From positions 68,508,118-68,572,117 of the forward strand of contig CM049317.1 in assembly GCA_026874595.1 (NCBI GenBank): DNA of 64,000 bases. Reading direction: 5' to 3'. The notes below the pieces were generated by a model, which did not search any database, was not told the DNA's origin, and saw nothing but the letters and a program-made list of their open reading frames with translations. The position numbers were made by a program, and so were the translations under genes. Within the stretch, counting starts at the first letter, position 1. Each line of letters opens with the position of its first letter. Below, one piece after another: positions 48,143-60,991 of the stretch. This DNA comes from Sipunculus nudus. Lineage: Eukaryota > Annelida > Sipuncula > Golfingiida > Sipunculidae.

Positions 48143-48550
48143 ATGGCGTTTGCCAAGCCAAAGAAAGTTTACGCTCGTCGAGCAGCTACAGGTTGCTGTG
48201 GTCAAAACCTCAGCCCTGTGCGCTCCTTAAGCATGTTCTCTGAGCCAACAGACTTAATGCCACACCAAGCCGAGCAGAGAGCCGCAAAGGCCGCCACCGT
48301 CCATCCCGAGTCGGTGATCTTTTCAGGAAAGCTACAGCATCCACAGCCGCAAAGCCAGAAGCAACCTACATTCCCTCTACCGATCCCAGCAGCGGAGACC
48401 CAGCCATGCCATTCGAGAGCCGAACCCGAGCTGAACGACATTGTATCGAGACACAATGCCGTTATACGTGTGGTTTCGGCCATTGGATCGTATAACCAGT
48501 TTCTCAGTTTTTTTTTTCGTCATCGGCAATGGCGATTGCGATATGATTAA
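48143..48550 (+). CDS. Hypothetical 135-residue protein or 5' coding exon
   Basis: A GC-rich frame set in AT-rich DNA. The start codon follows CCACCCG and a possible acceptor (gtatatccag, exon from 48136). The product begins MAFAKPKKVYARRAATGCCG, continues with QNLSPVRSLSMFSEP and a Gln/Pro-rich middle, and ends in an unconvincing FFFRHRQWRLRYD. The last 25 codons run into a T-tract, so a true donor may lie earlier (for example before GTGTGG at 48464). The basic start and low-complexity middle suggest a nuclear protein, but I do not recognise it. A minus-strand frame overlaps it. Confidence 0.4.
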   Translation: MAFAKPKKVYARRAATGCCGQNLSPVRSLSMFSEPTDLMPHQAEQRAAKAATVHPESVIFSGKLQHPQPQSQKQPTFPLPIPAAETQPCHSRAEPELNDIVSRHNAVIRVVSAIGSYNQFLSFFFRHRQWRLRYD

Positions 48551-49706
48551 TTTTTTGCCATTGATCACCTCCGGTGCAAGTTTATTTCCGTTATGAGAAC
48601 GAAACGAGTTTAGAACGAAATACCGGTAGATATCATAATATTTTTTATGAAAACACTATATACTTCTTTTATATTAACATACCTGGCTACCTTGGTCCTA
48701 AACCGATACTACTCGTGCACATAGTAATATAACGGGCATCTCAGCTGCCCTATTTTTTCCTATTACCCCTTATTTTTAGGCCTCCTTGTTTTTGCCAGGA
48801 TTTTCTTTTGTCGTAGTCATTCTCATTTGGTTTTTAATGGTTTTACATAACTGAGCAAGGGAATAAACCTTTTGATGCTGAAAAATATATGCCGTTCATA
48901 ACTGCATGATATTACTAGAGGAACACGTGTAAAGCAGATGTCGGGGAAGGGGAGGGGGGGGGGGTATGGGAAGACATTGAGAACCGCTTTATTTTGCAAC
49001 CATCACATGCGGTTCCATCACATGATTATGACTTAATTACACCAACAATGGTGCAGCTGTCTCCTCCATATTGTTAAGGAATATTGATCATACGACGCGT
49101 ATGTAAGCTACATGTGAGACCACCTATATAGAAAACTTCTTTGAGCCGTCCGTCAAAAATTCTAACCATTCGACATAGGAAGTTAAACATTAATAGAGAG
49201 ACAGGTCATAATTTTTTTTCGTAGAAACTACATATTTATGTGATGTTGTCTTTCGTTACGTGTCGAATCCAGCCTAGCGCCATGGCCCATGGGCCACTAG
49301 TTTCTATGTTCAGATCTTCAAACTGCTTTCACGACCAACACAGCGCCAGTCATTAACAGGTAACGTTTCGAGTCGTGAACCTTCCGCTTTGTTCTCAAGA
49401 GGTAACAGACCATACACGACAGGCGCACATCCCAGCGGTAACAAGTAATTAATATCATTAACGACAACACTATTATCTTAGCTTTGTCATGGTTACCAGG
49501 ATCTGCGCCAGATAGAAACCTCAGAAAGTCTGGTTTGAACCAAAGGGTGATAACGTACTCAATTAACGACATCAAAGTAAAGGGTAAACCCACACTAATA
49601 CTAAACAAATCTAATTTTATGCTTTGTGTCAGTACACGTGTAATTCTGTATGTACGTGTTTTTTGTTGATTTCAGTGTGCTCTGTCAAAAGAAAATTCTC
49701 TCTCCT

Positions 49707-49774
<68 letters not shown>

Positions 49775-50580
49775 TATGCATGCAAGTTTCTGTTCATAAA
49801 TTAAGATGTATACGAGTGTGCATAAAAATATATATAAATATATCTGTAGTTACAAAGTACTGTATCAGTATTATATGTGGCAGTCTACGTTTGTGCGTGT
49901 ATGTTCATATATATAAACACATACATTTTCAGTGCGTTACGCTTTGTATGTGTGTGTGCATTCCCAGGGACACATACGATCATTACGGTAGTGAGCCCAT
50001 GCCCGGCCTGTCGCTCCGAGTGATAGTCTATTTAGCCCGATCATAGTTCTCAGCGCACTTGCATACATAATTGATTAGACCTCTTGCCTGTCTCATGAAC
50101 ATGATCATTTGTACTCTAGGTGCAGTCTTAAGTTCAAGGATTATTCTCTCAAACTTTGCAGTTTTCCACATTAAATTCAGCCCCCTTTGAAATATGATAT
50201 GGATTTCGATTTGGGAGTACCGCTAGCTTTATATAGGCGTATCTTAGCTGCAGGGTTATTAGAGCATCCCTCGTCAGGCTTTGTTATCTTTTTCAAAGAA
50301 GAGTCTTTTATATTGTCAGAGGGAAAATTGCACACACAGGGAGAAATAGCAGATGTTAGTTTACTCCCTTACTGCTCAACAGATCAAACGATAAACGGTA
50401 AAGTGGTAATCTTGATCACCATATTTTTATCCGTCCAGAGGCCTGCCTTTCCATTGTGACATATGGCTGTTTAATTTTTCGCTGTGGAGGCCAAGAATTT
50501 TTATACAAAGCTAACCAAACAGTGAATAGGGTTATAAGATGTGAAAAACATTTTCTGTATAGTTTGATAAGAACCTGGCG
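48551..50580. other. Mostly unassigned; repeat end at 49140-49304
   Basis: CCATGGCCCATGGGCCACTAG at 49281 preceded by CAGCCTAGCG is a right terminus of the TTTAGCTCAGCTGA family, internally deleted. A 96-codon hydrophobic minus frame at 49318-49608 starts with a non-ATG codon and has no splice support. The 90-codon frame at 50187-50459 is not recognised. Confidence 0.4.
49707..49776. repeat. (CT)n-(AT)n compound microsatellite
   Basis: A CT run of about 45 bases passes directly into an AT run of about 24. Confidence 0.95.
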
Positions 50581-50599
50581 GAGGGTTGTGACCTCCGAC

Positions 50600-51115
50600 C
50601 ACTTTTTTTTATAAGCCTGTCATAATATTATGATGGGAGGACTATGGTATACTAACCGTCCTTCCGTTCGTTAACTTTAGTGTCGCCATGATATCTTACC
50701 GGGGCTTTGATGGATTTTCACGAAACTCAACTACTTACCAACAGATTATTTGGCCTCAGTTCGATTGTTGGCCACATCAACGCATATTTGGTAAGGTCAC
50801 GGCCGGGTCACTAAGCTACTTTGTGGTGTCGTCATGATAACGTACGAGGAATATGAAGGATTTCGATAAAACTTATCAGAAAAGTTATTCATAAAAATAT
50901 CTCGCCTAAGTTCGATTTCCAGCAAAACCATGCATATTTAATGAGGTCAGAGGTCGCCACACTTTGGAGGCCCCTAGGTGACTTACGTAAATTCCTATGG
51001 GTTTTCATGAAACTCATTATACATTTTTACCAATAGAGTTTCTCACCTGAATAACCTTCTCATCAAAATTCACGCATATTTAATAAGGTTAGAGGTCACG
51101 AGAAATACGACGGGC
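50600..51115. repeat. Tandem-unit interspersed repeat, about 145-150 bp units
   Basis: Three diverged units each with GATTTTCAYGAAACT-type words, an ACCAAYAGA or equivalent, and ACGCATATTTRATAAGGT followed by GGTCA. It is the second distinct tandem-unit family in the window. Confidence 0.65.
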
Positions 51116-51452
51116 GTATTATGCACGTTTGCGGTGCTCTTGTTATCAAATGTGATCAGATACATGCCAGGTACTCTTGGAGTGACCTCCACATAGAAAA
51201 AAAAAACAGTTCTTATGATACTTCTAACTCCTTACCTTCCCTATTTTGCATGGTGTTCAGCTCACATTATACAATGTCCAACATGTTCCAATGTGAGATC
51301 AAAATCTAGTGACCTGACTTGGTGTTGATGGGGAGGGGATTCCCCTTCTTACAGGTGCGCCCTGGATAAAAAAAAAGTTGCTGTCAGAGAAAAATTTCAC
51401 AGCTAAGGCAAAAAAAAAAATAAAAAGTATTGTTCTCAGGCGTCAATTCCCC

Positions 51453-51466
51453 CCCCCCCCCCCCGC
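51453..51466. repeat. Poly-C run
   Basis: Run of about 14-15 C within A-rich surroundings, between two repeat elements. Confidence 0.8.
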
Positions 51467-51962
51467 AACAAACATTTTTTAATTTGATTTACATCTTTCA
51501 AGAAGATAAAATTATACAATTTTGATACGGTTTCCTTTGTTATGTTGTGCTTTTACCAGTTTAGCGAAAAATCTCTTATTTTCATGCTTGTCCCTGATCA
51601 TATGACATTTTTATCAACACATACAGAAAAGGTCAAAAATAAAATACCGCTCGCCCGCAGTGATTTCTGAAAAAAGTGCCTGAAAACCATACCTTTTTTT
51701 TTTTGCCTAACGATGCGTCCAAGATTCAGCATATACAGTCATGAGACTAATCAGACCTGATCCTTAGGAAGAAAAGCGCGTCTCTTCATATACTGGCATA
51801 CGGTATCCCTCGATAATGTACATGTTGTTTATTTCCACGCCTTCCAGTGTTGCAAACTTGAAAACTTATAAAAATCGAAAAAAAATAATAATTAAGATTG
51901 GGCAGAGTCCTTATAATGTCAGGAGACAAATAAGAAACAATTCCTTCATTAATTAATTTGAG

Positions 51963-52177
51963 CACAGGCGGTTAAATTGCTATTAGAGAAGATTTCGGCT
52001 AAATTTGTTTCAATGGTTAAATTTGAGTCTCAGATATTAAGAAAATAATAAAGAGATGGACCATATAGTGTGAAAACGCTAATGAATTTATAGAGTTATA
52101 GTAATATTTAAAAGGAAATGACAGAAAAGTAACAAATTTAGCCGAAATCTACATCATTAGCAATTCAAGCGCCTGTG
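51963..52177. mobile_element. 215-bp MITE with about 47-bp inverted ends
   Basis: CACAGGCGGTTAAATTGC at the left mirrors GCAATTCAAGCGCCTGTG at the right, continuing inward as GATTTCGGCTAAATTTGTT and its complement. No certain target duplication. A diverged relative lies at 34224-34418. Confidence 0.8.
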
Positions 52178-52639
52178 ATATAAGAAAGTTTTCGAGATAT
52201 AACGTTGCATATCAAATGTAAAGTTAAAAATCAGAAATCATTCGTTCTGTATATATGTTGATTTTCTGCCACCTTTCACCAAACTAAACACGGCGTGATG
52301 ATATTAGTCACTGCTTTGTCATCTCATGATGTCACGAATCCTGGTACATATAGATGGCCGTATGATCTCATCCCGTAGATAGCTGATGTAAAGAACGTTT
52401 CCAATACCAATAAAATACTTATTCAGGGGCTATTTGCGCAGGGATTAATAGTACCAACCATTAATCATAACTTATATGTCACATATCATTAAAATATGTT
52501 AGACCAGTCTTCAGCTGTGTTGTGGACACACACCGACACACACACACACACACGTACCCTCACAGATTTGACCGAAAACAATAACGGTCCACTTCGTGCA
52601 AGCTGAATCAGAGAACCTAATCTGCTGCATATACGAAAA

Positions 52640-53405
52640 GTGACTTATGTGAAAAATGTGTACTTTGCCTTCTAATCGAATCTGAAATAGAGCATGTAGA
52701 AAAAAATCACAAAATAAACTAAGAAATCACATAAACATAATCATTTGAGGTTAACTATAAAATATACCTGCCTTATTAATTAGAAAATGGTTTTAGTAAC
52801 AATTTTAAGATACTGCATTGCATATAAATGTGTGACATTAAGTATAAATATTCATAACTAAATCCCACAATCCATCAACCTCTGACTTAATCCTGTTCGG
52901 GTAAGGAGAGCTTTAAGATATGCCTGCCATCTTAAGGAGACATGCATTTGAGTGATAGTTTTTTAATCATGCATTGCAAATGAAATGTTAAGGATTTCAA
53001 AATTCGTCAAAAATGTATAAAGAATTAAAAAGTAATAAAAAAATCCAAATAGGAACCAAGTGTGAACAAAACCCATAAGATGCACCTGCTCCTATAATTA
53101 GAATTAGATCCCAGTAAAACGTTTTGAGAAATTGTGTCACATATATGAAATGTAAAATTCTGTATAAACAAATTCATAAATAATAAAAAAATCATTCAGT
53201 TGTGACTAAAACCTTATCATGTCTGGAGACCCATAGGATGCACCTGCAACTAAAATCAAAAGTATATCTTGGTAAAACTTTTCGTGATATTGCGTCGCAT
53301 AAAAATTGTTTACGGACGGACGTACAACACGACGGACGGATGGACGGACAGACAGACGGACGGAGCTGATCAGTATACCCCCGCTCCGCTGAGATGGGGG
53401 ACAAT
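52640..53405. repeat. Tandem-unit repeat ending in a GGACGGAC tract
   Basis: About four diverged units of roughly 180 bp. Their shared words are RGATGCACCTGC, CAGTAAAACNTTTT, TTGYGTCRCAT and TAAATAATAAAAAAATC. The right end is a degenerate GGACGGACGGATGGACGGAC tract, then GCTCCGCTGAGATGGGGGAC. Confidence 0.65.
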
Positions 53406-53867
53406 AATAATGAAATACAATGTCCAATAGATCCATTAAACTAATATTACATCATATAATCAGAAGATATTAGGCGAAAGCGAGGTAACTTAAGCACAGC
53501 GAAATTCGAGATACAGGTATATAGTAGAGTTATGTAGTATAAGTATGCAGCAGAGTTGTTAAACGACGTTTGATTTAAAACATTTAAAATACCATAGCGT
53601 ACAAAAATGTAAAACAGAAGTGTAAATGAGTACATTAAAGACTAGGAAAAAAATGCGCTTAACTACGGTAATGGAAACAAAGAGACGACGCTCAGGTATT
53701 AGAAGCAGAAATAAAAGAAATTTTACTACTTATATTATTTGTATATTGGTATTATGTGCAAGAATGTTAAGTGCGCGCTAGCATTTTTTAAAGCACTTTA
53801 GTGTGTTGGCATTTTAAGTTTACCGGACGACTGTTCCACTGAACATTACCTTCATAAAAAGTTGAGG

Positions 53868-56126
53868 TTTTAGCTCAGCTGATTAAAGTCATCTGAGCTA
53901 AAGCGATCACCCTTTGTCCGGAGTGCGTCCGGCCGTCTGTCCGCCCGTCCATTAACAGGGCACAAATCGTAATCGTTTGACCTAGAAACTGCTAACTGTA
54001 CATCCAGGGAGGTCCTGAGCAAATCTCCTTGAAAACCTGGATTAAGGTCATTGTGACCTATATTTTGTGACCTACGGGCCGAAAACATGATTTTTGGCAC
54101 CCAAACAGTCAGATGGGCACAAATTGTATCCATTAGACCTAGAATCCTCCAATGTGACGTATAGGTAGGTCCTAGGCAAATGTCCTTGGAAACCTGAAAC
54201 TAGGTTACTGTGACCTATATTCTGCGACCTATAGGGAAAAGTTGCATATGAGCACCCTAAATGTTGGATGGAGAAAAATCGTATCTGTGAGGCCTAGGAT
54301 ATTCTCACACAATATCCTGGGATTTTTTTGGCAAATCTCCTTGGAAACCTGGAATTAGGTCATGGTGACCTAAATTTTGTGACCTACGGGCCGAAAACAT
54401 GATTTTGAGCACCCCAGCTGTCAGATGGGGCACAAATTGGATCCATTAAGTCTAGAATCCTCCAATATGACATTTAGGGATGTCCCAGGCAAATGTACTC
54501 GGAAACCTGAAATAAGGTCACTGTGACCTATATTCTGCGACCTATAGGAAAAAGATATTGTATGAACACCCTGAATGTCAGATGGGGACAAATCGTATAT
54601 GTCAGGCCAAGAAGCTTCTAACACAGTATCCTGGGAGTTTTAAGACGAATCTCCTTGGAAACCTGGAATAAGGTCATGGTGACCTATATTTTGTGACCTA
54701 CAGGCAGAAAACAGAATTTTGAGCACCCAAAAAGTTAGAAGAGGCAAAGATTGTATATGTTAGGCCTAAAATCTTATAACGCAACATCCTGGGAGGTTCT
54801 AAGCAAATCTCCCTGGAAGATTGAATTAGGTCATGGTGACCTACATTTTGTGAGCTACAGGCCAAAAAACAGGATTTTGAGCACCCAGATAGTCAGGCAG
54901 GGCACACATTATATTTTTTAGGCCTAAATCTTATGTAAAATTCTGAGACGTCATGGCAAATGTATGTTAAAAACTGAAACTAGGTCACCATGACCTATAT
55001 TTTGTGACCTGTAAAAATAAGTCATAAAAGCACTCAGACAGTCAGTCATGGCACACATTGTATCTGTTAGGCCTAGACCTTCTAATGTAACATTCTGAGA
55101 CGTCCTTAGCAAATGTCCTTTGAAAACTGAAATCGAGTCCCCCTGACCTATATTTTGCGACCTATAGGAAAATATGTCCTATAAGCACCCAGACAGTCAG
55201 ATTGTGCACAAATTGTATCCATTTGGTCTAGAATCTTCTAACATAAAATTCAGGGAAGTTCTAGTCAAATGTCCTAGAAACCCTAAAGTTAGGTCATTGT
55301 GACCTGTATTTTGTGACCTATGGGGTGAAAATGGTTTCGAGCACCCTGATAGTTAGTAGACAAGGCAGATATGATTTCTATTAGTCCAAGAATCTTCTTA
55401 CACAGTATCCTGGGAGGTTCTATGCAAATCTCTTTGGAAACTTGAAATTAGGTAATTGTGACCTATATTCTGTGACCTATGGGCTGAACAATGGTTTTGA
55501 GACAAGGCAAAAATTGTATATTTAGACCTAAAATCTTCTAACACAATATCCTGAGAGGTTCTAGGCAAATTTTCTTTGAAACCTGAATTTAGGTCATGGT
55601 GACCTATATTTTGAGACCTACAGGCCGAAAATAGAATATTGAGCTCCAAGAAAGTTAGATAGGGCAAACATTGTATATGTTAGGGCTAGAACCTTCTAAT
55701 GTAACATTCTGAGACGTCCTTGGCAAATGTCCTTTGAGCAGTCAGACAGGGCACAAATTGTATCCATTAGCCCTAGACTCTTCTAACATGACATTCAGGG
55801 AATTCCTTGGCAATTCTCCTTGGAAACCTGAAATTGGGTCATGGTGATCTATATTCTGCTAGCTATGGACCAGAAACATGATTTTGAGCACCAAGTCAGA
55901 CAGGGTACACATTGTATCCATTTTCCTTGGAACTCTCTATGGTGAAATCCAGGGGGGTCCTGGGCAGGTCTCCTATGAATCCTGAAAATTTTATTTTCTG
56001 TCCATTCTTCAACACAGCCACACATTAGCAATAGGCTATTCTCAGAGACAATATATAACATTCAATAAAAGAAATGAGCACCCAGTCAACATTAGCCGAG
56101 CGTAATGGCCCACGGGCCACTTGTTA
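53868..56126. mobile_element. TTTAGCTCAGCTGA-family repeat, copy 3 (short-unit subfamily)
   Basis: Left end TTTTAGCTCAGCTGATTAAA with CCGTCTGTCC; right end GCCGAGCGTAATGGCCCACG followed by GGCCACTTGTTAG. The interior is about 13 tandem units of 150-160 bp. Each has GGGCACAAATTGTATCCATT, a TAGAATCTTCTAAC-like word, CTCCTTGGAAACCTG and GGTGACCTATATTTTGTGAC. Confidence 0.88.
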
Positions 56127-56912
56127 GAATTTCACTGCGCTATTTTGGATGATTATCATGGGAGTTTACTGATAAAGGAGTGTTATGTTAATGAGCATGA
56201 CTGGCAAAAGTAAAATCCTTAATACGATAAGAATGAGCGAGTCCATTGATACCGTCCAACCTTAAACTAACCTCACTCGCAAGCAATGATCTTCCACACT
56301 CATGCGCAAAAGATATTAAAACTAGAAAGCTGTCAGAGATATATTTACCTCCGCCAACATTCTGGATAACCAAAGTCGAAATATTTGATCAAAACAAACT
56401 TCATGCTTGAAGAGTTAATTTCCAGAGATTTCTCTGTGGGTTTTGTAATTGTAATGAATCAGGGTCCTAGACTCAGGACATGGACCGGAGGTAAGGTATT
56501 TGTGCGAATTTATAAGACAATATTACAAAAATAAAGACTTCATATTAAAAGCTTCAGCTTTGCTTCAGGAGCATTTATTTTAACTAAACATTAACTAAGA
56601 GCACGAATAAACTAACATAAAATAATTATGGTTATTTTAAGTTTTCCATTTAAAATTTCTTTAAATAACCAGATTTTTATTGGACTAGGACTCTGGCCTG
56701 AACTCGGTTCCAGATGACATGAACTCGATAAAGGACTTGGACTCGAACCTCAACGACTCGGACTCAAGTAACCAGTAATCGGACTTGCACTCGGACTCGG
56801 ATAGGGTGGACTTGGTTATATCCCATGGAATAATACATAAGTCATAATCTGTCTTCAAGACTTTAGAGCGAATCTCTTGGGATCTATCGAGATCCCACTA
56901 ATTGACATTCGA
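56127..56912. other. Intergenic, no supported gene
   Basis: A run of GGACTCGGA/GACTCGAAC words at 56690-56810 is a weak short-period repeat. Nothing else recognised. Confidence 0.45.
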
Positions 56913-56978
56913 GGCTATGGCTGGTTTTGAACCAAAAATTTTCCTCTCAGTAATCCTGCGCCTTAACCACTAGGTTAA
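56913..56978 (-). repeat. tRNA-derived SINE fragment (Leu/Ser-like)
   Basis: On the minus strand AGTGGTTAAGGCGCAGGATT matches the A-box half of tRNA-Leu/Ser, and GGTTCAAAACC about 20 bases on is a B box. The flanks cannot form an acceptor stem that I can see, so it is a SINE or tRNA pseudogene. Confidence 0.6.
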
Positions 56979-58346
56979 GGATATTTTATGGTTGAGTCTT
57001 TTTACATGCTTTACACAAAGATTAAATAAATTAGATAAATTTTGCTTTTATAAATATCACAAACGTGGGATGATAAATAGTTTGTAAGATGTTTATGTTT
57101 AAATTACGCCCACATGAAATTGCTTGAGTAAATTAAAAAAAGTATTAAAAGCCGGAAGGATAAATATAGTTATTTGTATTTATCGTGGTGACGCACATCA
57201 TACTTTTTCCTTGACATATCTGCAAAGCTGACATTTTTTTAACTGTGCGTTTCTATGGATACCGCTCGAAATGACCTTGATGTATGATGTATAATGTAGA
57301 ACTAATTTGAACACAAGCACAGGATTAGAATCACCATTGCGTCATATACGCCGCCTTGGGGGAAATTGCTTGCGTTTTCTCAAATTATATTCCTCCACTG
57401 AGTATCTATCATGCCGGATTAAAAAAGAATATATATTTTATATGAAACATATTGTAAGCCGACAGGATGCAGGGACATAAAATCATTGGAGGAAAGTTTG
57501 CATTTAAATCCACAAAAAAAGAATATTATAAATAAATAAAAATTTTCATTCTAAGGAATGCATGCCTCCGCAATGTAGAAGTTCCCCATTGTCGGCTGCT
57601 CCTAAAACCGTGTTTGCATTCATTAATCGGCCCATATTCTCAGCTTCATTCGTGCATAAATGAGTGTACATTTGTAAACATTCCTTAATGACATTCCTAA
57701 ATCCGGGTCGTATGCTGGATTCACACCAAAATCTTATCGATTCTTCTTTGGCCCATTCCCGACATGGCCTGAAAATTCACGAGATTCATGAGAATGAACG
57801 CACACACTATTGGCGGAGGCAGTTATCTATATATACCTGTCTTCAGTATTCAGGTGCAGCCCTCTAAATGATACACTTCATCGAGAGTGCACATAAAAGC
57901 CTGGTACCACGCTTCTGTTCGCAACCTTTGATCATTCACATCGACAGGTAAAAACCGCCATTTTGTTGATTATAATTACCGATATTTGCAACTTATTTCA
58001 CCACGGTACACATTTTCCGCATCCAAGAGGTCCACACTTGCAGCTCTTCATATGAATGTTTAATACCAACGCTTTTGAAGTATTTCTTGACCCTATCCAT
58101 GATAGCAGGGAGCATATACAGGCCGATGCCAGCTTCACATGGTACAGGAAATTTGTTGGCGTTTTCGCGGTCCTCCCTCTACAAGCGATCTCTTTCATTC
58201 ACTGATTACAGTCTCATGTTGGTTGTTCTCATTTCCTTATTACCAATACAGGCACTTCCGGTATCCACCTCTGCTCTTTTACTGCTGTTTTCAAGATATA
58301 AAAATCGCTAATGTAAACGTTTTCAAGCTTTTTGTGCAAGCCACTG
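56979..58346. other. Intergenic, no supported gene
   Basis: AT-rich with scattered short frames and no consistent splice-bounded exon. Confidence 0.45.
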
Positions 58347-58780
58347 TTTAGCTCAGTTAACTGTAAGTCCTCTGGGCAATATAAATGTCCTTTGTCCGCT
58401 GTCTGTACGTCTGTCTCTCGATCTACCCATCAGCTATAAGGGCACAAATCGTAACAGTAAGGGTTAGGATGTTCGAATTGAGAGGTGCTCTGTGTAACCC
58501 TTAAAGCAGATCTAGCCGGCCTATTCTCCAAGTTTATCCATGAATACCTGTTTCAGCAACAGAAGCCAAAAGTCCTGTGTGTATTATTCATACAAAAGGC
58601 CAAATTTCTTAGGAACAGATTGTCAGGAATATATTCTGGTGTATATCAAGCAGAGCACAAATCATATCATAGTCTTGACAGGTTGTCTACGGAGAATGAA
58701 AATGAGGTCAGTGGGACATATTTTTTAGTTACAGGACGAAAACATAGGTTTCAGCACCTCTAAAGTTAAATTTTCAAAAT
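58347..58780. mobile_element. Truncated TTTAGCTCAGCTGA-family repeat
   Basis: Left end GTTTAGCTCAGTTAACTG with TGTCCGCTGTCTGTACG and GGGCACAAATCGTAAC. Later units are strongly diverged and no right terminus is present. Confidence 0.55.
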
Positions 58781-59130
58781 GCCAATTGAGATCAAAGCCC
58801 ACAACCAACCACAGCTAGTCAAAGAATTGCCTGTTGCACCTCGACTTCCTGACCTCATGAATATTCATAGGACTCTTTAGGCCTCCATAACCTTGACCTT
58901 TGCTGTAAGAGTCCTATACACGCGTGCGAATAACATTTAAGGGTACCCATTATAGCACACATTGTACGCGATCAGATCGTGGTGTTTCGTGACACAAAAC
59001 CATAAATTACCCGAATCTGAGAGTATACCGATTGACCCCGAGAAAAATAGAGTAAACTGGAACGAGGAAGTACTTCTAGCCAAACTCCATATAGGCTTTA
59101 CATAAAGCCCGCCGTCGCTTACGCTGTTTT
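58781..59130. other. Unassigned gap between two repeat copies
   Basis: No gene or repeat recognised. Confidence 0.4.
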
Positions 59131-60991
59131 TTTTAGCTCAGCTGACTGTAAGTTATCTGAGCTATAGCGATCACCTTTTGTCCGTCGTCCGTCTGTCTGT
59201 CCGTCCGTCCGTCCGTTAACCTGGCACAAATCGTAACCGCTGGACCTAGAAACTTGTAACTTGACAGGTCTTTGAAAAGTCTCCTTGGAAACCAGAAATG
59301 AGGTCTCTGTTACCCATATCCTTTGAGCTATGGGGCCCCAAAGTACCCCCCAGAATTGTCAAACTTTTATACAAAAACTTCAGTATCTCATTAACTACAT
59401 CACTGATGGTCATGATTTTTGGCATACATATTGATCATGAGATGTTTCATTAGTTCCTGCAGACTGGTGGCGCCACTTGTATTTTTCGATTTTTTACGAT
59501 TTTTTTTCTCTATTTTTGAGACCTATAAAAATGTGAACATCTGTTAACAAGGCACAAATCGTAAAGACTGGAACTAGAATCTTCATTCTTTACACACTGA
59601 GAGACCTATGAAAAGTCTCCATGGAAACCAGAAATTAGGTCTCTGTTACCTATATCCTTTGAGCTATGGAGCCCCAAAGTACCCCCAGAATAGTTAAAAA
59701 TTTCATACAAAAACTTCAATATCTCATTAACTACATCACTGATGGTCATGATTTTTGGCATACATATTGATCATGAGATGTTTCATTAGTTCCTGCAGAC
59801 TGGTGGCGCCACCTGTATTTTTCGATTCTTTACGAATTGTTTTCTCTATTTTTGAGACCTTTAAAAATGTGAACATCTGTTAACAAGGCACAAATCGTAA
59901 ATACTGTACTAAGAATCTTCATTCCTGACACAGTGAGAGACCTATGAAAAGTCTCCATGGAAACCTGAAATTAGGTCTCTGTTACCTATATCCTTCGAGC
60001 TATGGAGCCCCAAAGTACCCCCCCAGAATAGTCAAAAATTTCATACAAAAACTTCAATATCTCATTAACTACATCACTGATGGTCATGATTTTTTGGCAT
60101 ACATATTGATCATGAGATGTTTCATCAGTTTCTGCAGCCTGGGTGCGCCACCTCTCTTTTTTCGATTTTTTCCTCTATTTTGAGACCTTTTAAAATGTGG
60201 ACATCAGTTAACAGGGCACGAATCGTTAAGACTGGACCTAGAATCTTTATATTTGTCATTCTTAGAGGCCTATGAAAAGTCTCCATGGAAACCAGAAATT
60301 AGGTCTCTGTTGCCTGTTCCTTCGAGCTATGGGCCCCAAAGTACCCCCCCCCCCAGAATAGTGAAAAATTTGATACAAAAACTGCAGTATCTCAATAACT
60401 ACAACACTGATGGTCATGATTTTTCGCATACATATTGATCATGAGGTGTTCCATCAGTTTCTGCAGACTGGGTGCACGAATTTTTTTTTATATTTTTGAG
60501 ACCTTTTAAGATGTGGTTATCTGTCAACAGGGTACAAATAGTAACAACTGGAACTAGAATCTTCATTCTTGTCATGCAAGGAGGCCCATGAAAAGTTTCT
60601 GTGGAAACCTGAAATTAGGGCTCTGTTTCCCATATCCTTCAAGCCATAGGACTCCGAAGTATCCCTCAGAAGAATGGAAAATTTTATACAATAGCTGAAG
60701 TATCTGAACAACTAATGCAGAGATCACCATGGTTCTTTGCATGTATATTGACAATTAAGTGTTTTTATTAGTTTTTGCAGACTGGTGGGGCCATCTGTAT
60801 TTTTTTTTAAAGTTTACGCATTTTTTCTCTATTTTTGAAATACATATAAATGCAGACACAATCTTGGCCTGTTGGTTAATCTGTTTGATGCTTCAGTTGA
60901 ATGGGTATATACTACCATTCAGATGATAAAATTTCCTTTTGCGAATCTCTTCCCATTCAGCTGAGCGTCATGACCCATGGGTCACTTGTTA
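59131..60991. mobile_element. TTTAGCTCAGCTGA-family repeat, copy 4 (long-unit subfamily)
   Basis: Left end TTTTTTAGCTCAGCTGACTG with CCGTCGTCCGTCTG; right end CAGCTGAGCGTCATGACCCA then TGGGTCACTTGTT. Five tandem units of about 330 bp begin near GTTAACARGGCACAAATCGT. Each contains CAATATCTCATTAACTACAT and TTGATCATGAGATGTT. The last unit is closer to the last unit of copy 2. Confidence 0.9.

Noticed and set aside
49318-49608. Hydrophobic minus-strand frame resembling part of a multi-pass receptor
   Set aside because: It lacks an ATG at its start and splice sites, and no receptor motif could be confirmed; it lies beside a transposon end.
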